Source: Apostichopus japonicus
Lineage: Eukaryota; Echinodermata; Holothuroidea; Aspidochirotida; Stichopodidae
Assembly (NCBI RefSeq): GCF_037975245.1
Contig: NC_092572.1
Span: forward strand, 23,416,489-23,480,488
Length of the DNA: 64,000 bases
Direction of reading: 5' to 3'
The stretch's first letter is position 1; every line of letters begins with the position of its first letter. The notes beneath the pieces were generated by a model. It made no database searches and was not told the DNA's origin. It worked only from the letters and a program-made list of their open reading frames with translations. A program made the translations under genes and the position numbers. Below are positions 49,901 to 60,577 of this stretch, piece after piece.

Positions 49901-52900
49901 CACCAAAAACAATAGGGAACACCTTCTCACTATGGCGGATCTATATACCAAGTTTGAGTTAAGTCCAACTTTCCCTTGTTGAGTTACAGTGTACCCAAGC
50001 AAGTGTCACAGATGCACACACAGACACACACACATGTTTGTGTTTCAGTCAGACCGAGGACCCCATTGTATTTCCAACTGTTCAAATCCACGTACCCTAA
50101 CTTTAACAATACCCCATACAATAGAATTCTTCTGAGGACGTGGTGATTCTTTAGAAATCACCACGAGGACCTGAAATTCTTTTGTTCAAGTCCTCGGTCA
50201 GATAGTTAAACAAACGCATACCGAACACACACACACACGCCAACCTGACTAGTGACTACATAGGTTCCTTTTGTTAAAGCAAAGAACCAAAAAAACTATT
50301 GGGAAAAACTTGGTTCTCAGGCAAAAGTGTACATCTGGTTGGTCATTTTCAAGCCTAAGAAATGCCATTTCCGGTGATCTGGGGGCCATCAAAACCAGAA
50401 TTTTTCTTGTACGCGAACAATTTTGGGGATGAAAGTTGCTACGCGCCTGCACCCAATAAAATCCCCCCCCCCCCAATATTTGAAACAAATTGCCACCCCT
50501 GAACTGGCCCATTGTTTCTATGCCATCTATTGAGAAAATTAAAGGTGTAAAGCTGTACAATACATACACAGTGTGTAGTCAGCAGCCAAATTTTTGTACC
50601 TTTTATTTGGAGTTAGCATGTTTACAACCCTTTTTAAACATTGATTCCTGTTGACCTTACGTGACCTTTGACCTCTACCAACTTCAATAGAGTTAATTCT
50701 TGCTCTAACCAAGCTGGATCTACATACTATGTATGAAGTTCAAGAAAGATGTACTTCTTCAGTTTTTCAGACTTTGACTTAAATGTTGACTGCAAATGAA
50801 CTTTGACCTTCACCAATTTTAACAGAGATTTTGTACTCATTAAGCTGGATCAACATACCACAAATGAAGTTCAACAAAGATGTACCTTTTGAGTTATTAT
50901 CGTTATTACATGTTTACAAAGTTTTTTGTTTTGGACTGTGACCTCTGTTTTACCCCAAGTGACCATTGAACTTCACAGAAAAGGAATAGGGTTCTTTTTA
51001 TCAATAAGACAGATCCACACACCAAGTATGAATTTAATCCACCATGAATTTTTTGAGATAAAGCGTTTTCAAGCAAGTGTTACATACACACACACACACT
51101 CACACACAAGTTCCACTTGACATAGTGGTGTAAGGTGTATCTACACACAGTGCTACACTTGGTCTGCAAAAACTGATTAGTTGGAATGTGAAGCCAGTTC
51201 TACTTTAGATCTAGCTTCAAACTGGTAGTCTAAACAACATGATATAATTGTTAAGAAAACAAATGTTCGCATTCACACACACTCACACACAATCCATTAG
51301 AGTGTAAGGTGTATCTACACAGTACACACAGTGCAACACTTGGTCTGCAAAAACTGACTAGTTGGAAAAAGAGAAGCCTACTAAGAGAAGTTCTACTTTA
51401 GAGCTAGCTTCAAACTGGTAGTCTAAAACAACATGTCTATGTAGCTCACAAAGTGAGACCACATTTGTATGGCTTCAGTATGTAAGTGGCTCCATTTTGT
51501 GAGTTAATTTTCAGGTTGATGGCTCCACTTTTATAATAATACAAACACACCATCACCATTGCATTCCTTCTGCCTCTAGCAAGGAATTAAAAGTGTCTAT
51601 TAATCTTTTCTGAAATCTGCCAAAGTTTGTAAAATCACACTAATAGTTGTACTCTACACAATGTTTGCATCCTATAGTACCACATTTACCGATGCAAAAG
51701 CAACTAAACATTTTGTATTTGTTCAAAAACACAATGGAGTCATATCTCTTTTATATATACACAGTGTATACTGTGGCCAAATTTTGATATATGATTGAGG
51801 AAAAGTTTGTACTAAACTTTGCTAAAATTTGGCAAGATTTGTTAAATCACAGTAATAGTTGTACTCTACACAAATTTTTGCATCCTATAGTACCACATTT
51901 ACTGATACTGAACAACTAAAAATTTCATATTTGTTCAAAAACACAATGGAGTCATTTTCATTTGGTTCATATCTCTAAAACATATACACAGTGTATACTG
52001 TGGCCAAATTTTGATGATTTAGGAAAACTTTGCACTAAACTTTGCTAAAATTTGGCAAGATTTGGAAAATCACAGTAACAGTTGTACTCTACACAATGTT
52101 TCGCAACCACTAGTACCGAATATACTAATACTAAAGCAACTAACTTTCATATTTGTTTAAAAAGACAATGGGGTCAGTTTTGTTTAGCTAAGATCTCTAA
52201 GAGCATACACACAGTGTGTGTACTCTGTAACCAGATTTTGAAATATGATTGAGGAAAAATGTGCACTAAACTTTGCTCAAATCTGTCAAAATTTGTAAAA
52301 TGGAACCAATAGCTGTGACCTATAAATTTGTTCGCATGCACTTATATGAATTTTGTTGATATAAACCTGCCAAAGAAGTCACATTTTTGCAGTAAATATG
52401 AAGCCATCAATGTTTGGCCCTAATTTCTACTACATACACACAGTGTGCAGTCTACAATCTAAATTTTTTAACTTGAATGTAAATATTTTGCACTGAAATT
52501 TTCTTAAATCCTGCAAATTTGGTAAGCTGTCACTAACAGTTGTGTTCTACTCAAAAGTTCGCATCCACTTATACCAAATTTCTTAATTCTAGACTGCTAA
52601 ATAATTCACATAAAGTTGTTCAAAAACTTGAGAGAATTTCTTGCTCACTTCTCTTACACTTGCACATTGCACACAACTTGTGAAATTTAGATTATCCATA
52701 TCTTTCTAATTTTTTTTTTGGCATTAGAATTTCATTAAATTTTGCCAAATTTGTAAAACAATAGTTATAATTGTTAAGAAAACAGATGTTTGCATTCACT
52801 TATATCAAATTTGTTTACTTTAATTGACTAGCTGATTAATCTAGACCTAAATTATATTCCTATTTTATCATAATCCTGCTGTACTTACCATACTGTACTC

Positions 52901-55432
52901 TCTCACTTCACCAGAGTAGTTTACTGTTAACAACCTGTTAACATCAACAATCCTGATTCTAAATGAGTCATCAACATCAAATGACATCAGTTGTTGACTG
53001 TCAGAGAGAGAGTAAACAACAACATGGCGGTGATCCCATAAAATATAAACCAGACCGCTAACAGTGATACTGCATGCATATGAGTAGTCTGGTGATTTAT
53101 ACTCATGTACAATATTTCCCTCCATGTTGTATCTAGTAGTAGCTCTACTCCAAGGGCCTGTAGATATGAACAGATTATCTCCATAAACTGTTATATTTTC
53201 AGGATATCCTTCTAATCCTTTCAAGGTGATTGTCTTGATTTCATTTAAACTAAAATCAAACACAATCACCTCGTTAGAATCATCCAAACCAATAAATATC
53301 TCTTCCTCTCTGGCAGTCACACACTTGGCTTTCCTATCGTGTAATAGGTTGACTGTGTGTAATGGTTCACTGTCGTCTGCCTCAATATGATAAACATGAA
53401 CGATATCACCGCACACAGTAACTATACGTGAATCATCCAAGAATGACACATAGCGATACGGCCATCTTGGATGATCGAATAGTTTAGTGCACAACTGAGT
53501 CATTAATGGCGACGAAGAATCAGGATCAGTTAACGTAAACAGGTCTATGAATGATGTATGTGTGCTGAGGTTGTATCCGCACACTGCCAGCTTGTTACCG
53601 CGTACAGCCATATCACTGACATACCAGCCACGTTCTGTTGTACATCTTGGTATGGTAACGCTACGTGCACTGCAATGGAAAGAGAAAAAGTGCAAATACA
53701 GGTCAATCGCAAGCCTGCGTCTCCATGGTAACAAGTAATATTAGCGTAGATATTGGCTAATAAAGATCAGTTTCATGAAGTAAACAACGGATGGAAAAAG
53801 GATCGTGCTTTCGAATGCTACGTACGTAGAGACACTATAACATTAACTCCATTAAATTATTAGTTGTGGAAGGCATTATACTGATCTACTGGAAAGATCT
53901 TTAAAGGAAATTATATTAGCTGACAGTGGATGAAAAATTAAGGTGAAGATAGGCTGAAAATCCTTTAAAATCAAGGGGAAATTTCTCCGTTCTGGTTGGG
54001 GCACGCATATCTTAAGCTATATGAATGGGGCGTTTGGAAGTTATAGGCCATACTTATCTCAATGTCTAATTGAAAGAAATATTATTTTGGAGTTTCTGGT
54101 GATCGCATGGTCATGGATACGATGAATTGCGGTGAGAAGGCCTAAAAGATCACATGAACCGAAAAAAATAGTTGTATTATAGCATGTAATATTTCCGATA
54201 AAAGGCAGAAGGGGAATGGAGTATATTTGTGTACAAATGTGGGCCTATAATATAGTACGTACTATACTGATCGATCGAACAATGTCACCACAACGATAAA
54301 ACGTGTTGGAGGTGGTTTCCTTGTCTGGAACGTGATGGCAATTTTGCGGTTCGTAATTGTCGCCAATGGTCAAATTATTACATATATTCAGGAATAACGC
54401 CATGCACTTTTTCTTGTGGGTAATTGTAGCAATAACAGTGTGCATATGTAGCCTATATTGTAATGTAGTGCTAGAAATTTCACAAAAACTTTTTTGGAGG
54501 ACTTTCATCTGTAAACAAATATATGAGTTGCTTTATTGGCGGTATGTCTGCAATGTTTGAAAAGTTGACGGCACTCCGTAAGCCTATATTTCCTTTTCTG
54601 TCTTTTTTAGCAGATTGGGATCGAGTAGCATATGCTCGACGCGTGGGATTCATAATTTTGATAGGACATAGCCTATTGTAAACTTTAATGCGAATTTCAA
54701 AAAATCAACAGAAGGATCGAACTAGACAAAGAGTATATGATATGACGAGAAAAACATCCTCGACCATTCTTTCCAAATGGAATTGTAGGCAGCATAACGA
54801 ACAAGTTCCAATGAAATATCAATTAAAGCTTCCACAGACATTTAAACGCAAATTTCTTGAAAAAAAGTACGGACGAAAGTTGCTTCACTAAAGTATTCAT
54901 TTAAACTGAGCGAATCTAGTAGAGGATCACAAATTTGGCAGTCCCGATCTTTGGCAGTTCTAATATTCGGAGCCAGTTCGAAGCCATAGCATCATTCACC
55001 AACATGTAGGCTCCCAATCGCGCCTTATAGTTATACACACTGGTAACAAACAAAACCATGGCGGGAAAACTTCTGAATGTGGTGGCGCTCTATCAAATTA
55101 CCAGAAAACAATACGCTCAAGAAACAACTAACAAATACAAGAATGTCAAATATGAGAAGAGGGTTTTTAGTTGAAAATATTGCTGTTGTGTAAAATATCT
55201 ACATTAGTTATATCATTCCCTCTCAATTTGGAAATGGGAGCAATTCTCTCATAGATACGGGTCAGTTTGTTCATTTATTTTGTATCTCTGTTTACCAATT
55301 GAAGATAATGATTTAAATTCTATCTGTCACATTTTAATCTCCAAGTCTGGAAAGAAACCGTCGGATACACATTTCTATGACACTCCGCAGAATTTGGTTG
55401 GTTACTTACCAAGGAGATGCAGTGGTGGCCAT
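33074..55432 (-). CDS. Candidate propeller-DED-propeller-BEN-like protein, ten exons, 1582 residues
   Basis: Exons in order: 55410-55432, 52889-53669, 47667-47973, 45185-45239, 43181-44133, 41887-42023, 37796-38150, 36805-36954, 35397-35527, 33074-34930. All nine junctions have GT-AG borders and matching phases, and the summed length (4749 bases) is a whole number of codons. Predicted layout: beta-propeller about 9-268; death-effector-like domain about 272-365; short linker; second propeller about 390-704 with an Asp/Glu run at 642-656; helical region about 707-870 with an Asp-rich loop; Gln/Pro/Ser-rich disorder about 920-1460; BEN-like domain about 1480-1565; basic, NLS-like end. DEDs build death and immune complexes; BEN domains bind DNA or chromatin. 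A link from death-fold sensing to transcription is inference. The weakest joint is 43181 to 42023, where a competing donor exists, so two adjacent genes remain possible. Confidence 0.6.
35397..35527 (-). CDS. Exon 9: polar linker
   Basis: The acceptor is TCTCCATCTAG| and the donor GAAAG|GTATAT (phase 0). It encodes PSQSEIRRTGPSTYYPAST and on to EPHNKRK. Low-complexity and probably disordered. Confidence 0.65.
36805..36954 (-). CDS. Exon 8: polar linker
   Basis: The acceptor is ATTTTTACAG|GT and the donor CCTG|GTAAAA. It encodes GTGKYNDQPYQLLHYYESSV and a Ser/Pro/Gln-rich end. Phases agree on both sides. Confidence 0.65.
37796..38150 (-). CDS. Exon 7: helical region with Asp-rich loop
   Basis: The acceptor is ACAAATTGCAG|ACTTAC, chosen over a nearby TTTAG because it alone keeps phase 0. 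The donor is TCAA|GTAAGT. It encodes NLIDPIMESLASEEGWNILW, an acidic stretch RDEDGDEDDDDDDEY, and LAKFFLAFLHEKI...ALLKASWELERFHAFAL. The fold is unknown. Confidence 0.65.
38750..41710. repeat. Array of TGACCTTTGACC-type repeats in intron 6
   Basis: Degenerate units of about 140-230 bases follow each other: GAGATATCATGTTTACAAGG, then CACAATTTGACCCC, then CCCAAATGACCTTTGACCTC, then CAATAGGCTTCTTGTACTCA. Related single copies lie at 30.6-30.9, 44.6-44.9, 45.5-46.0, 47.4-47.6, 49.5-50.0 and 50.6-51.1 kb. Confidence 0.85.
40341..41495. mobile_element. Insertion with short inverted ends inside the repeat array
   Basis: AGCTCATACC at the left and GGTATGAGCT at the right bound about 1.15 kb of different sequence. 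It breaks a repeat unit between CTTCTACACATCAA and AAATTGGTCTGACC. Just outside the left end is GCACCAATGGTGC and just inside the right end CCAGCATGCTGG. The exact ends and any target duplication are uncertain. Confidence 0.5.
41887..42023 (-). CDS. Exon 6: start of unassigned helical region
   Basis: The acceptor is AATGTTCAG| and the donor CCTGAG|GTATTA. It encodes VGQFDSMEKILRGNYYLDWH and on to KFESPE. The Trp- and Leu-rich amphipathic pattern suggests helices. No known domain was recognised. Confidence 0.62.
43181..44133 (-). CDS. Exon 5: second beta-propeller with acidic run
   Basis: The acceptor is TCATATTTTAG|. It encodes about 316 residues with propeller blades (WKVDDLAVEVSGKIIVSGHG, SCVEVRGSDILVGYKS, SVAVNDTYQMVAILW) and a DEDEDEDEDEDE run from a simple-sequence stretch at about 43331-43375. 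Two overlapping donors exist: AAG|GTAGGT ending at 43185 and GTAG|GTATTT ending at 43181. Only the second keeps the frame into exon 6. Confidence 0.75.
44150..45180. other. Intron 4 with dispersed repeat remnants
   Basis: Decayed repeat-array sequence lies around 44.56-44.96 kb. No exon was recognised. Confidence 0.5.
45185..45239 (-). CDS. Exon 4: 18-residue linker
   Basis: This 55-base exon, acceptor TAATTTTAG| and donor CATAT|GTAAGT, encodes PSEEHSDSQSTPVQDSH. Its phases (1 in, 2 out) join the DED exon to the second propeller exactly, which supports so short an exon. Confidence 0.6.
45540..46330. repeat. Dispersed repeat with long hairpin, copy 1
   Basis: The segment 46020-46280 matches 50000-50235, including TACCCTAACCTTAACAATAC and a central inverted repeat (CGTGGTGATT and AATCAC arms, slightly broken here). 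CA microsatellites flank both sides. Confidence 0.78.
46331..47666. other. Intron 3, remainder
   Basis: C- and A-rich sequence with many short near-repeats of the CATACCACACT type and a C tract at about 46.99 kb. One TGACCTTTGACCT site lies at 47482-47494. No exon was recognised. Confidence 0.45.
47667..47973 (-). CDS. Exon 3: death-effector-like domain
   Basis: The acceptor is GATTTTACAG| and the donor CAA|GTAAGG. It encodes 102 residues from TQLCTFENLKRTLCRVMS to LESFQLHS. The spacing LKRFFKI ... HLLSILETKGFIGSDNLDGL ... LRSQLESF fits the DED pattern (helices 2 to 6, the L-x-x-KGxIxxxNLxxL core). The usual RxDLL of helix 6 is not conserved, so it could also be another death-fold variant. 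Confidence 0.72.
48566..50455. mobile_element. Dispersed element, second copy, split by an insertion
   Basis: The left part (48640-49066) matches 27400-27815 and the right part (50285-50430) continues with 27815-27935, as if one element had been opened. The outer ends GCATAGCCAGGGG and CTACGCGCCTG resemble the termini at 26313 and 28016. No clear target duplication was seen. Confidence 0.7.
49071..50285. mobile_element. 1.2-kb element nested in the 48.6-50.5 kb copy
   Basis: This sequence is absent from the matching position (about 27815) of the related copy. It carries a perfect AGGTCAAAGGTCA at 49614-49626, the repeat family's CA tracts, and nested inverted repeats: outer arms GACCGAGGAC (50052-50061) and GTCCTCGGTC (50190-50199), inner arms CGTGGTGATT (50139-50148) and AATCACCACG (50156-50165). 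Confidence 0.65.
51128..51440. repeat. Direct duplication of about 175 bp
   Basis: GTGTAAGGTGTATCTACAC and the following TTGGTCTGCAAAAACTGA and CTAGCTTCAAACTGGTAGTC occur twice in the same order. Confidence 0.85.
51600..52840. repeat. Five diverged tandem units of about 225-240 bp in intron 2
   Basis: Each unit has an ACACAGTGTATACTGTGGCC-like palindrome, TTTGCTAAAATTTGGCAAG and ACAGTTGTACTCTACACAA. Divergence grows toward the right end. Confidence 0.85.
52889..53669 (-). CDS. Exon 2: first beta-propeller
   Basis: The acceptor is TTTCCATTGCAG| and the donor ATG|GTAAGT (phase 0). It encodes 260 residues with repeated four-strand blade patterns such as VSDMAVRGNKLAVCGYN, KCVTAREEEIFIGLDDSN and ENITVYGDNLFISTG. 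These resemble WD40/NHL-type propellers without strict WD motifs. The same blade style is seen in exon 5. Confidence 0.8.
53760..55320. other. Intron 1 of the propeller-DED-BEN-like gene
   Basis: AT-rich, without recognised repeats or exons. A Lys/Arg-rich open frame at 54688-54891 on the plus strand has no supporting feature. Confidence 0.45.
55410..55432 (-). CDS. Exon 1 of propeller-DED-BEN-like gene
   Basis: ATGGCCACCACTGCATCTCC encodes MATTASP and is followed by a strong donor, CCTTG|GTAAGT. It ends in phase 2, as exon 2 requires. An in-frame TAA lies two codons upstream, so the start is fixed if this exon is real. TATAAAA sits just before the ATG; if it were the true TATA box, transcription would begin inside the intron and another first exon would be needed. 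Confidence 0.5.
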
Positions 55433-55572
55433 GTTTTATAGATTGGTGAGAACTCGAGAGGACAAGAGACGAAGCTTCTTCTTTATCTGTTGGAAAAGGT
55501 GATGAAATTAATTTTTCAAAGTTAGTTAACAAGTCCATAAATGAAAGCAAAAACAATGTTGAAGATGAAGAC

Positions 55573-55719
<147 letters not shown>

Positions 55720-55769
55720 ACGGTCATAGTAGTAGTAGTAGTAGTAGTAATCATAATATTCATCATCAA

Positions 55770-57210
55770 AATATAATGAAAACGACGGTGACTGTTATGT
55801 CACAGTCATCATCATAAAAAAATGCAGACAAACAGGTTTCTGTTGTTTAGTTATCAGTCCCTGAACTTATTATATTATTTTTTTTATGCAGCAGAAACCT
55901 TATATAGCTAGCTTTAATATTACAGTTGTTTGAACGTTTGAGGTATTGTGATACAAAGAGGGCGGAGGGAGTAAGGTGTGCGGGTGGCAGGGAGGGGAGG
56001 GGTAATAGTTTGTTCTTTATTATCTTCTACCAAATCTAGCAACATTTGACACACACAGACAACTCCGTACAAAGTTCAACCCTCGTGATCGATAAAATCG
56101 ACATTTGGATTGGTGGTAGAACTTGGACGTGTTTGACGAAATTACAGAGACTTTGATTAGTGGATGAGGTAAGATTATGTTTCTATTACTCAGTTGACTT
56201 GCCAATTATATATTATCATATATTTCTACGAAATAGCTGTCGCGTCTAGGCTACCGTAGAAGTACACGTCCATTATGAAGTCGTTAGTATTCCGTCATCG
56301 GTCTCAGGAATTCCCCGATGTTGTGCAATGGTATTGCGAAATCTTGGGGATATTTTTTTGTGACGTTCAACCGTCGAGATTTTGTACATACTGAACTTAG
56401 TTGTGTATTGTATACACTACAGGACATTGGAATATGCTCGTGAACTTTGCACTGTGGGCGTGAATAATTATTGTGTGCTTAAATATAGCGAATCAGGACA
56501 CAATGAGCACGAACGAACAGACAAAGGAAAACTTAACTAACAATTCCGGCAAAACTCTCAGCGGTATCTCTTGTTCCCAGTCCCCATATTTCATAAAGGT
56601 TTTTTCGAACCCCGATATTAGTGCTACTGACAATGTCGACCAAATAGTGGCGTCGAAAGGCAGGTATTCGCTAACCTTACATAAAAAAAAAACAGTAACA
56701 CGCGATGATAGTATAGATGTAACCACGATCAAAAATAGATATATCCGTAGCAACCAGTAGGCCTATGCAGAACGTACGACACATATGATATTGTACCCGA
56801 ACATGATATTTTCGTTAGATCTAACAAGGTTATAAAACTAACCTTCCGTGGGAGGCAATGAGACATACATCTAGCCTATACCTTGCATATGTGATCGTTA
56901 TATCCGTGTAGCTTTGTTTGATGTCAGGGCGTATTGTACATTCACAGTTTGCATATATAAGCCAACAGTAGCTAGGCTACACTGTCACGAATTACTTGAC
57001 TTGTTCATGTTCGGAAATGCCATACTTTTGTTCTAAAAACAAAGCGACAGGTATGAGGTGAAAAGTTGTTTTCCCCCACGATTGTCAGTATTACTATTAC
57101 ATTAATTAAGCGATGCTGCGATTTAAAATTGTTGGTACTTCAAGTATCCGTATGCTATCCCAGTTTTTACATGCAAGGAAGATGAAGTGTTCAAATATAT
57201 GATATTTCAA
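55770..57210. other. Upstream flank, nothing recognised
   Basis: A plus-strand open frame at 56473-56760 (85-95 codons) has no recognisable domain and no clear splice context. No other signal was seen. Confidence 0.4.
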
Positions 57211-57214
57211 TGGA

Positions 57215-57560
57215 GCGATATGGGAGGGGGAGGGGGAGTCAAATTTAATTATCCTTTCTCAGAAGTGACTATATAAATATGGCTGGCGGGGAGGAGGTGA
57301 AGGGAAAGGGGTTCAGTATGGAGGAATACGGGGTGATATCGAAACGGATACAAGGGAGCATGGTTTAACTGTCAGATATAAAGGCCTACATAGTGGGGGG
57401 GGGGGGCTAGTTAAGTTTCAGGATCCTTTCTCAGAATATTTCTTAAGAATGACTACTTAAATGTGGCTGGCAGGGTGGGGTGGGGTGAAGGGAGATGGAT
57501 TCAGTATGGAGGAATACGAGGTGATATCGAAACGGATACAATGGAACATGTTTTAACTGA
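57215..57560. repeat. Direct duplication of about 170-180 bp
   Basis: Two copies share ATCCTTTCTCAGAA, TTCAGTATGGAGGAATACG and GGTGATATCGAAACGGATAC. A G tract lies between them. Confidence 0.88.
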
Positions 57561-59989
57561 GAGTGAAAACAGATGGTAGCCTACTTACCACTGTATGGAC
57601 AGTAACGCGGTGCGTTGTTGGATGTAGTAAACCGAACCTTTGATTTACCAAGACTGAAACGAAGCAGGACTTAAAGATACTCCACAAGAAACAAAATAGT
57701 TGACTTCACATGAAACGAAATAGAAATATTGCTTTCCTTTGTGCAGTAATTAATCCTGTTTGTTATTGCACGTAACCCACAGAGGATGTTGGATCAGTTA
57801 TGTCGGACTCGCCGATATATATATACAGACAAGGAATGTAATAAATATGAAATATTAGTTGTGAATTCAGCAGAGTCGTATGATCATGTGAGACTGACGT
57901 GGCAGTGGCTTATATGTTTACATATTTGATATCGATAACGCGACGCATAAAGTCAGCCAATCACATCACAGTAAATATACCGTAAATAAACAACAAAAAA
58001 GAAGGCGTGCCTAAAATGTACGGAATCCTTTAAGTGTGATGCAGTATTTTATAATACGAATGAAACTGACAAAATTACCACACGACACAGGAATACTATA
58101 AAATAGTTGCGTGTGCAAGGGGGGGGGGGGATTTCCACCCACCTCTGATAGTCGGGGATGATTTAGCCGGGGAATGTTTTGCATTCAGTCAAGGAAGAAT
58201 TGGACCACTGCCATGGGTAACAACATTTTAAGTTCAGGGCTATACCTGTAGTCAGGTTTCTGGATTTCAAAATCGGTCATGGTTTGATAAATTGACTCTA
58301 AGCATTTTTTTATCTAGTAGGAACACTAGCTGTGTTTTACCTTTTTGGCTGTTTTTTAGCTGTTTTTAAACTGTCATTATACTTCTTAACCTGATTTAAC
58401 TGTTTATGTTCCTTTTAAATTTTTTTTTTATTGTACAGCGCTTCGAGATTTCTGGGAGGCGCTATATAAGTATTACGTATTATTATTATTATTAGAGTTT
58501 ATTGTGTTAAGTTGCAGAAAGTTTATCGTAGATTAAATGTTCATAAAAATTCTTTCTCCGACGATCTTGAACGAATGGAATGAATTGCTTGATGAGTGGG
58601 TTGCTCTTTCTAAACTAAAGTCAATGGAGACATTTTTATGCATTATATACGTTTATTTTAAGAATTGCAGAATTTTAATGTCCTTGAGATAACTTTTTAT
58701 AGGATCCTTGACTAAAAGGAACTAGACTAAGCAACTATTTTATCTTCATCTTATTTAAGAAAGCTCTCCTCCCCCTCCCTACCCCTCCCTCTTTCGGAGA
58801 TAGAATAAAATCGGTAATTCGTACATGCAGTAACACCGTTGAAGCGGCGCAAAAGGGTGGCAGCAGACATGAAATGTTTTAGTCCGATCTCATCTCCGCC
58901 CAGTCGGCAAAAAGTCATGACGATTGATTTGTTGTACAAACCAGTCCTAAACATAATACGTGCTTGATAAGCGAGGCAGGCGACAGTACACCACTAGTAA
59001 TTAGCACCTGCCTCTGTTTGAGAAACGTTTTAACTCTTTTACACTACCAGTACTATCACCGGTAAATATGTTTGGAGGTAGTTAGGCCTACAGCCTAAGC
59101 TTACTTGGGGCTATACTTTATCCGATACCGCATAGCAAAGTGTTGCGGAAAATGGGCATATTGCTATACCTAGCCTAGGCCTACAACTAGTACAACTACA
59201 ACTTACTGTACAAAAACTAAACAAGTGCAAAGAGCCTAACTTGGGCCTAGCGCTAGCAGAGTTTGTACACAGTTACAACAATATGTCGAGACGAGGTTCA
59301 GCGCCTTCACAGCTGCCATGCAAAAAATTAAACACACAAGTATTCCCTTGACTTGTGACTAACTTTAGGCATAGCCCACATGCTACAGCACGTCTCAAAC
59401 TCAAAGGCGCTCCAACTCTCCGGAAGTTAGGCCAAGGCTAAACGTAAGACAAAAGTTAAGCCTTTAACTTAAGTTTAACCTTTAGGTTAGGCGTAGGCCT
59501 AGGCAAGTTGGTTTGTAAACATAGCTGACTGTAGAACTCTTATTCAGATTAATTAAAACAGTAAGAACCTGGCCCAAAGCTGGTGTTCTATTCACCTACA
59601 CCTACAGTAGCCTAGGAGTAGGACCTCTCTCCCATACTTAAGACTTATTTTAAGTGTATTACTCTTAGGCTCTAGTGTAGTCATGCTTTGTTCTTTACCT
59701 CACTTTTGGGACAACCACATTAACCCTTTCAAACAGACATCCAACAGTAAAACATGTCAGAGATTCAACCAGAAAACATCCTTAAAAGTTTTAATAACAA
59801 TAATCAGCAGTTATTTTTATGACGCTTAAGCAACAACAAATGTGGGAAAAACCCACAAGGGCTTATGAGTTATGGATTACAACTTTCACGTCGGGTGGTT
59901 CTAATTTACCAGTTTGAACGCAAATTTGAAATGTTTTCAATTTAGAAAGTCATTTCAGATGGGAAAACAGTAAATTGCTCTTGGATGAA
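57561..59989. other. Intergenic, nothing firmly recognised
   Basis: It contains a short TATTATTATTATT tract near 58.48 kb next to GCGCTTCGAGATTTCTGG, resembling the tail of a dispersed repeat. No gene was recognised. Confidence 0.4.
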
Positions 59990-60085
59990 AAACTCACCTT
60001 ACTATGACTCGGCCGAATTTCGAACCCGGAACCTCCCGATTGCTAAGCCTCATAGCTGCTTCAAATGCACCCGCCTTTATCCCTT
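59990..60085 (-). mobile_element. tRNA-derived SINE fragment
   Basis: The minus strand reads GCTTAGCAATCGGGAGG then TTCCGGGTTCGAAATTCGGC. GGTTCGAAATTC (60015-60026) is a good RNA polymerase III B box, in the setting usual for tRNA-derived SINEs. A complete cloverleaf and A box could not be built, so it is not called a tRNA gene. Confidence 0.45.
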
Positions 60086-60577
60086 TTACCCGCCTTTCAC
60101 AGATGGTATTTAATAGACCAGGAAAATGACAGCAAAGTTAACTGAAGCTGCAAGATAATATTCAGAAAAGTAATATCAGCAGTAAAATGAAAAACAATAG
60201 GTGCAAGAATATATTTTATTCTTGTATTCTTCATTTCTTCACCTTCAATTTATACTAAACTTACTGATAAGGAGACAGGCACAGCAAGAATAAACTTTCA
60301 ATCATAATGTGATTCATATTTAAAGATAGTGAGGAATGGTGTTATTGTTGTTGTTCTTAAGTATGATAGTGTTATTAAAATGTTAAATGTATGCCTGTCA
60401 CCTGTATACAACATTACACAATGTTGTCTAGTCCTTTATTGTGCTGTGTGTCTTTGATATGTCAGCCTACGTTTTGTACTTGAGAGGCTCATACCTAGAC
60501 ACCCATAATAAAGTTCTATACAGCATGTTAAACATTACCATGTCTGACTGGTCTTTGATAACCAGAACCAATCAGCG

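Noticed and set aside
54688-54891. 67-codon Lys/Arg/Gln-rich open frame
   Set aside because: No domain and it lies within an intron of the gene on the other strand; chance is the simplest explanation.
56473-56760. 95-codon plus-strand open frame with a hydrophilic, Thr/Asn/Ser-rich product
   Set aside because: Protein-like composition but no homology or splice support that I can see; left unannotated.
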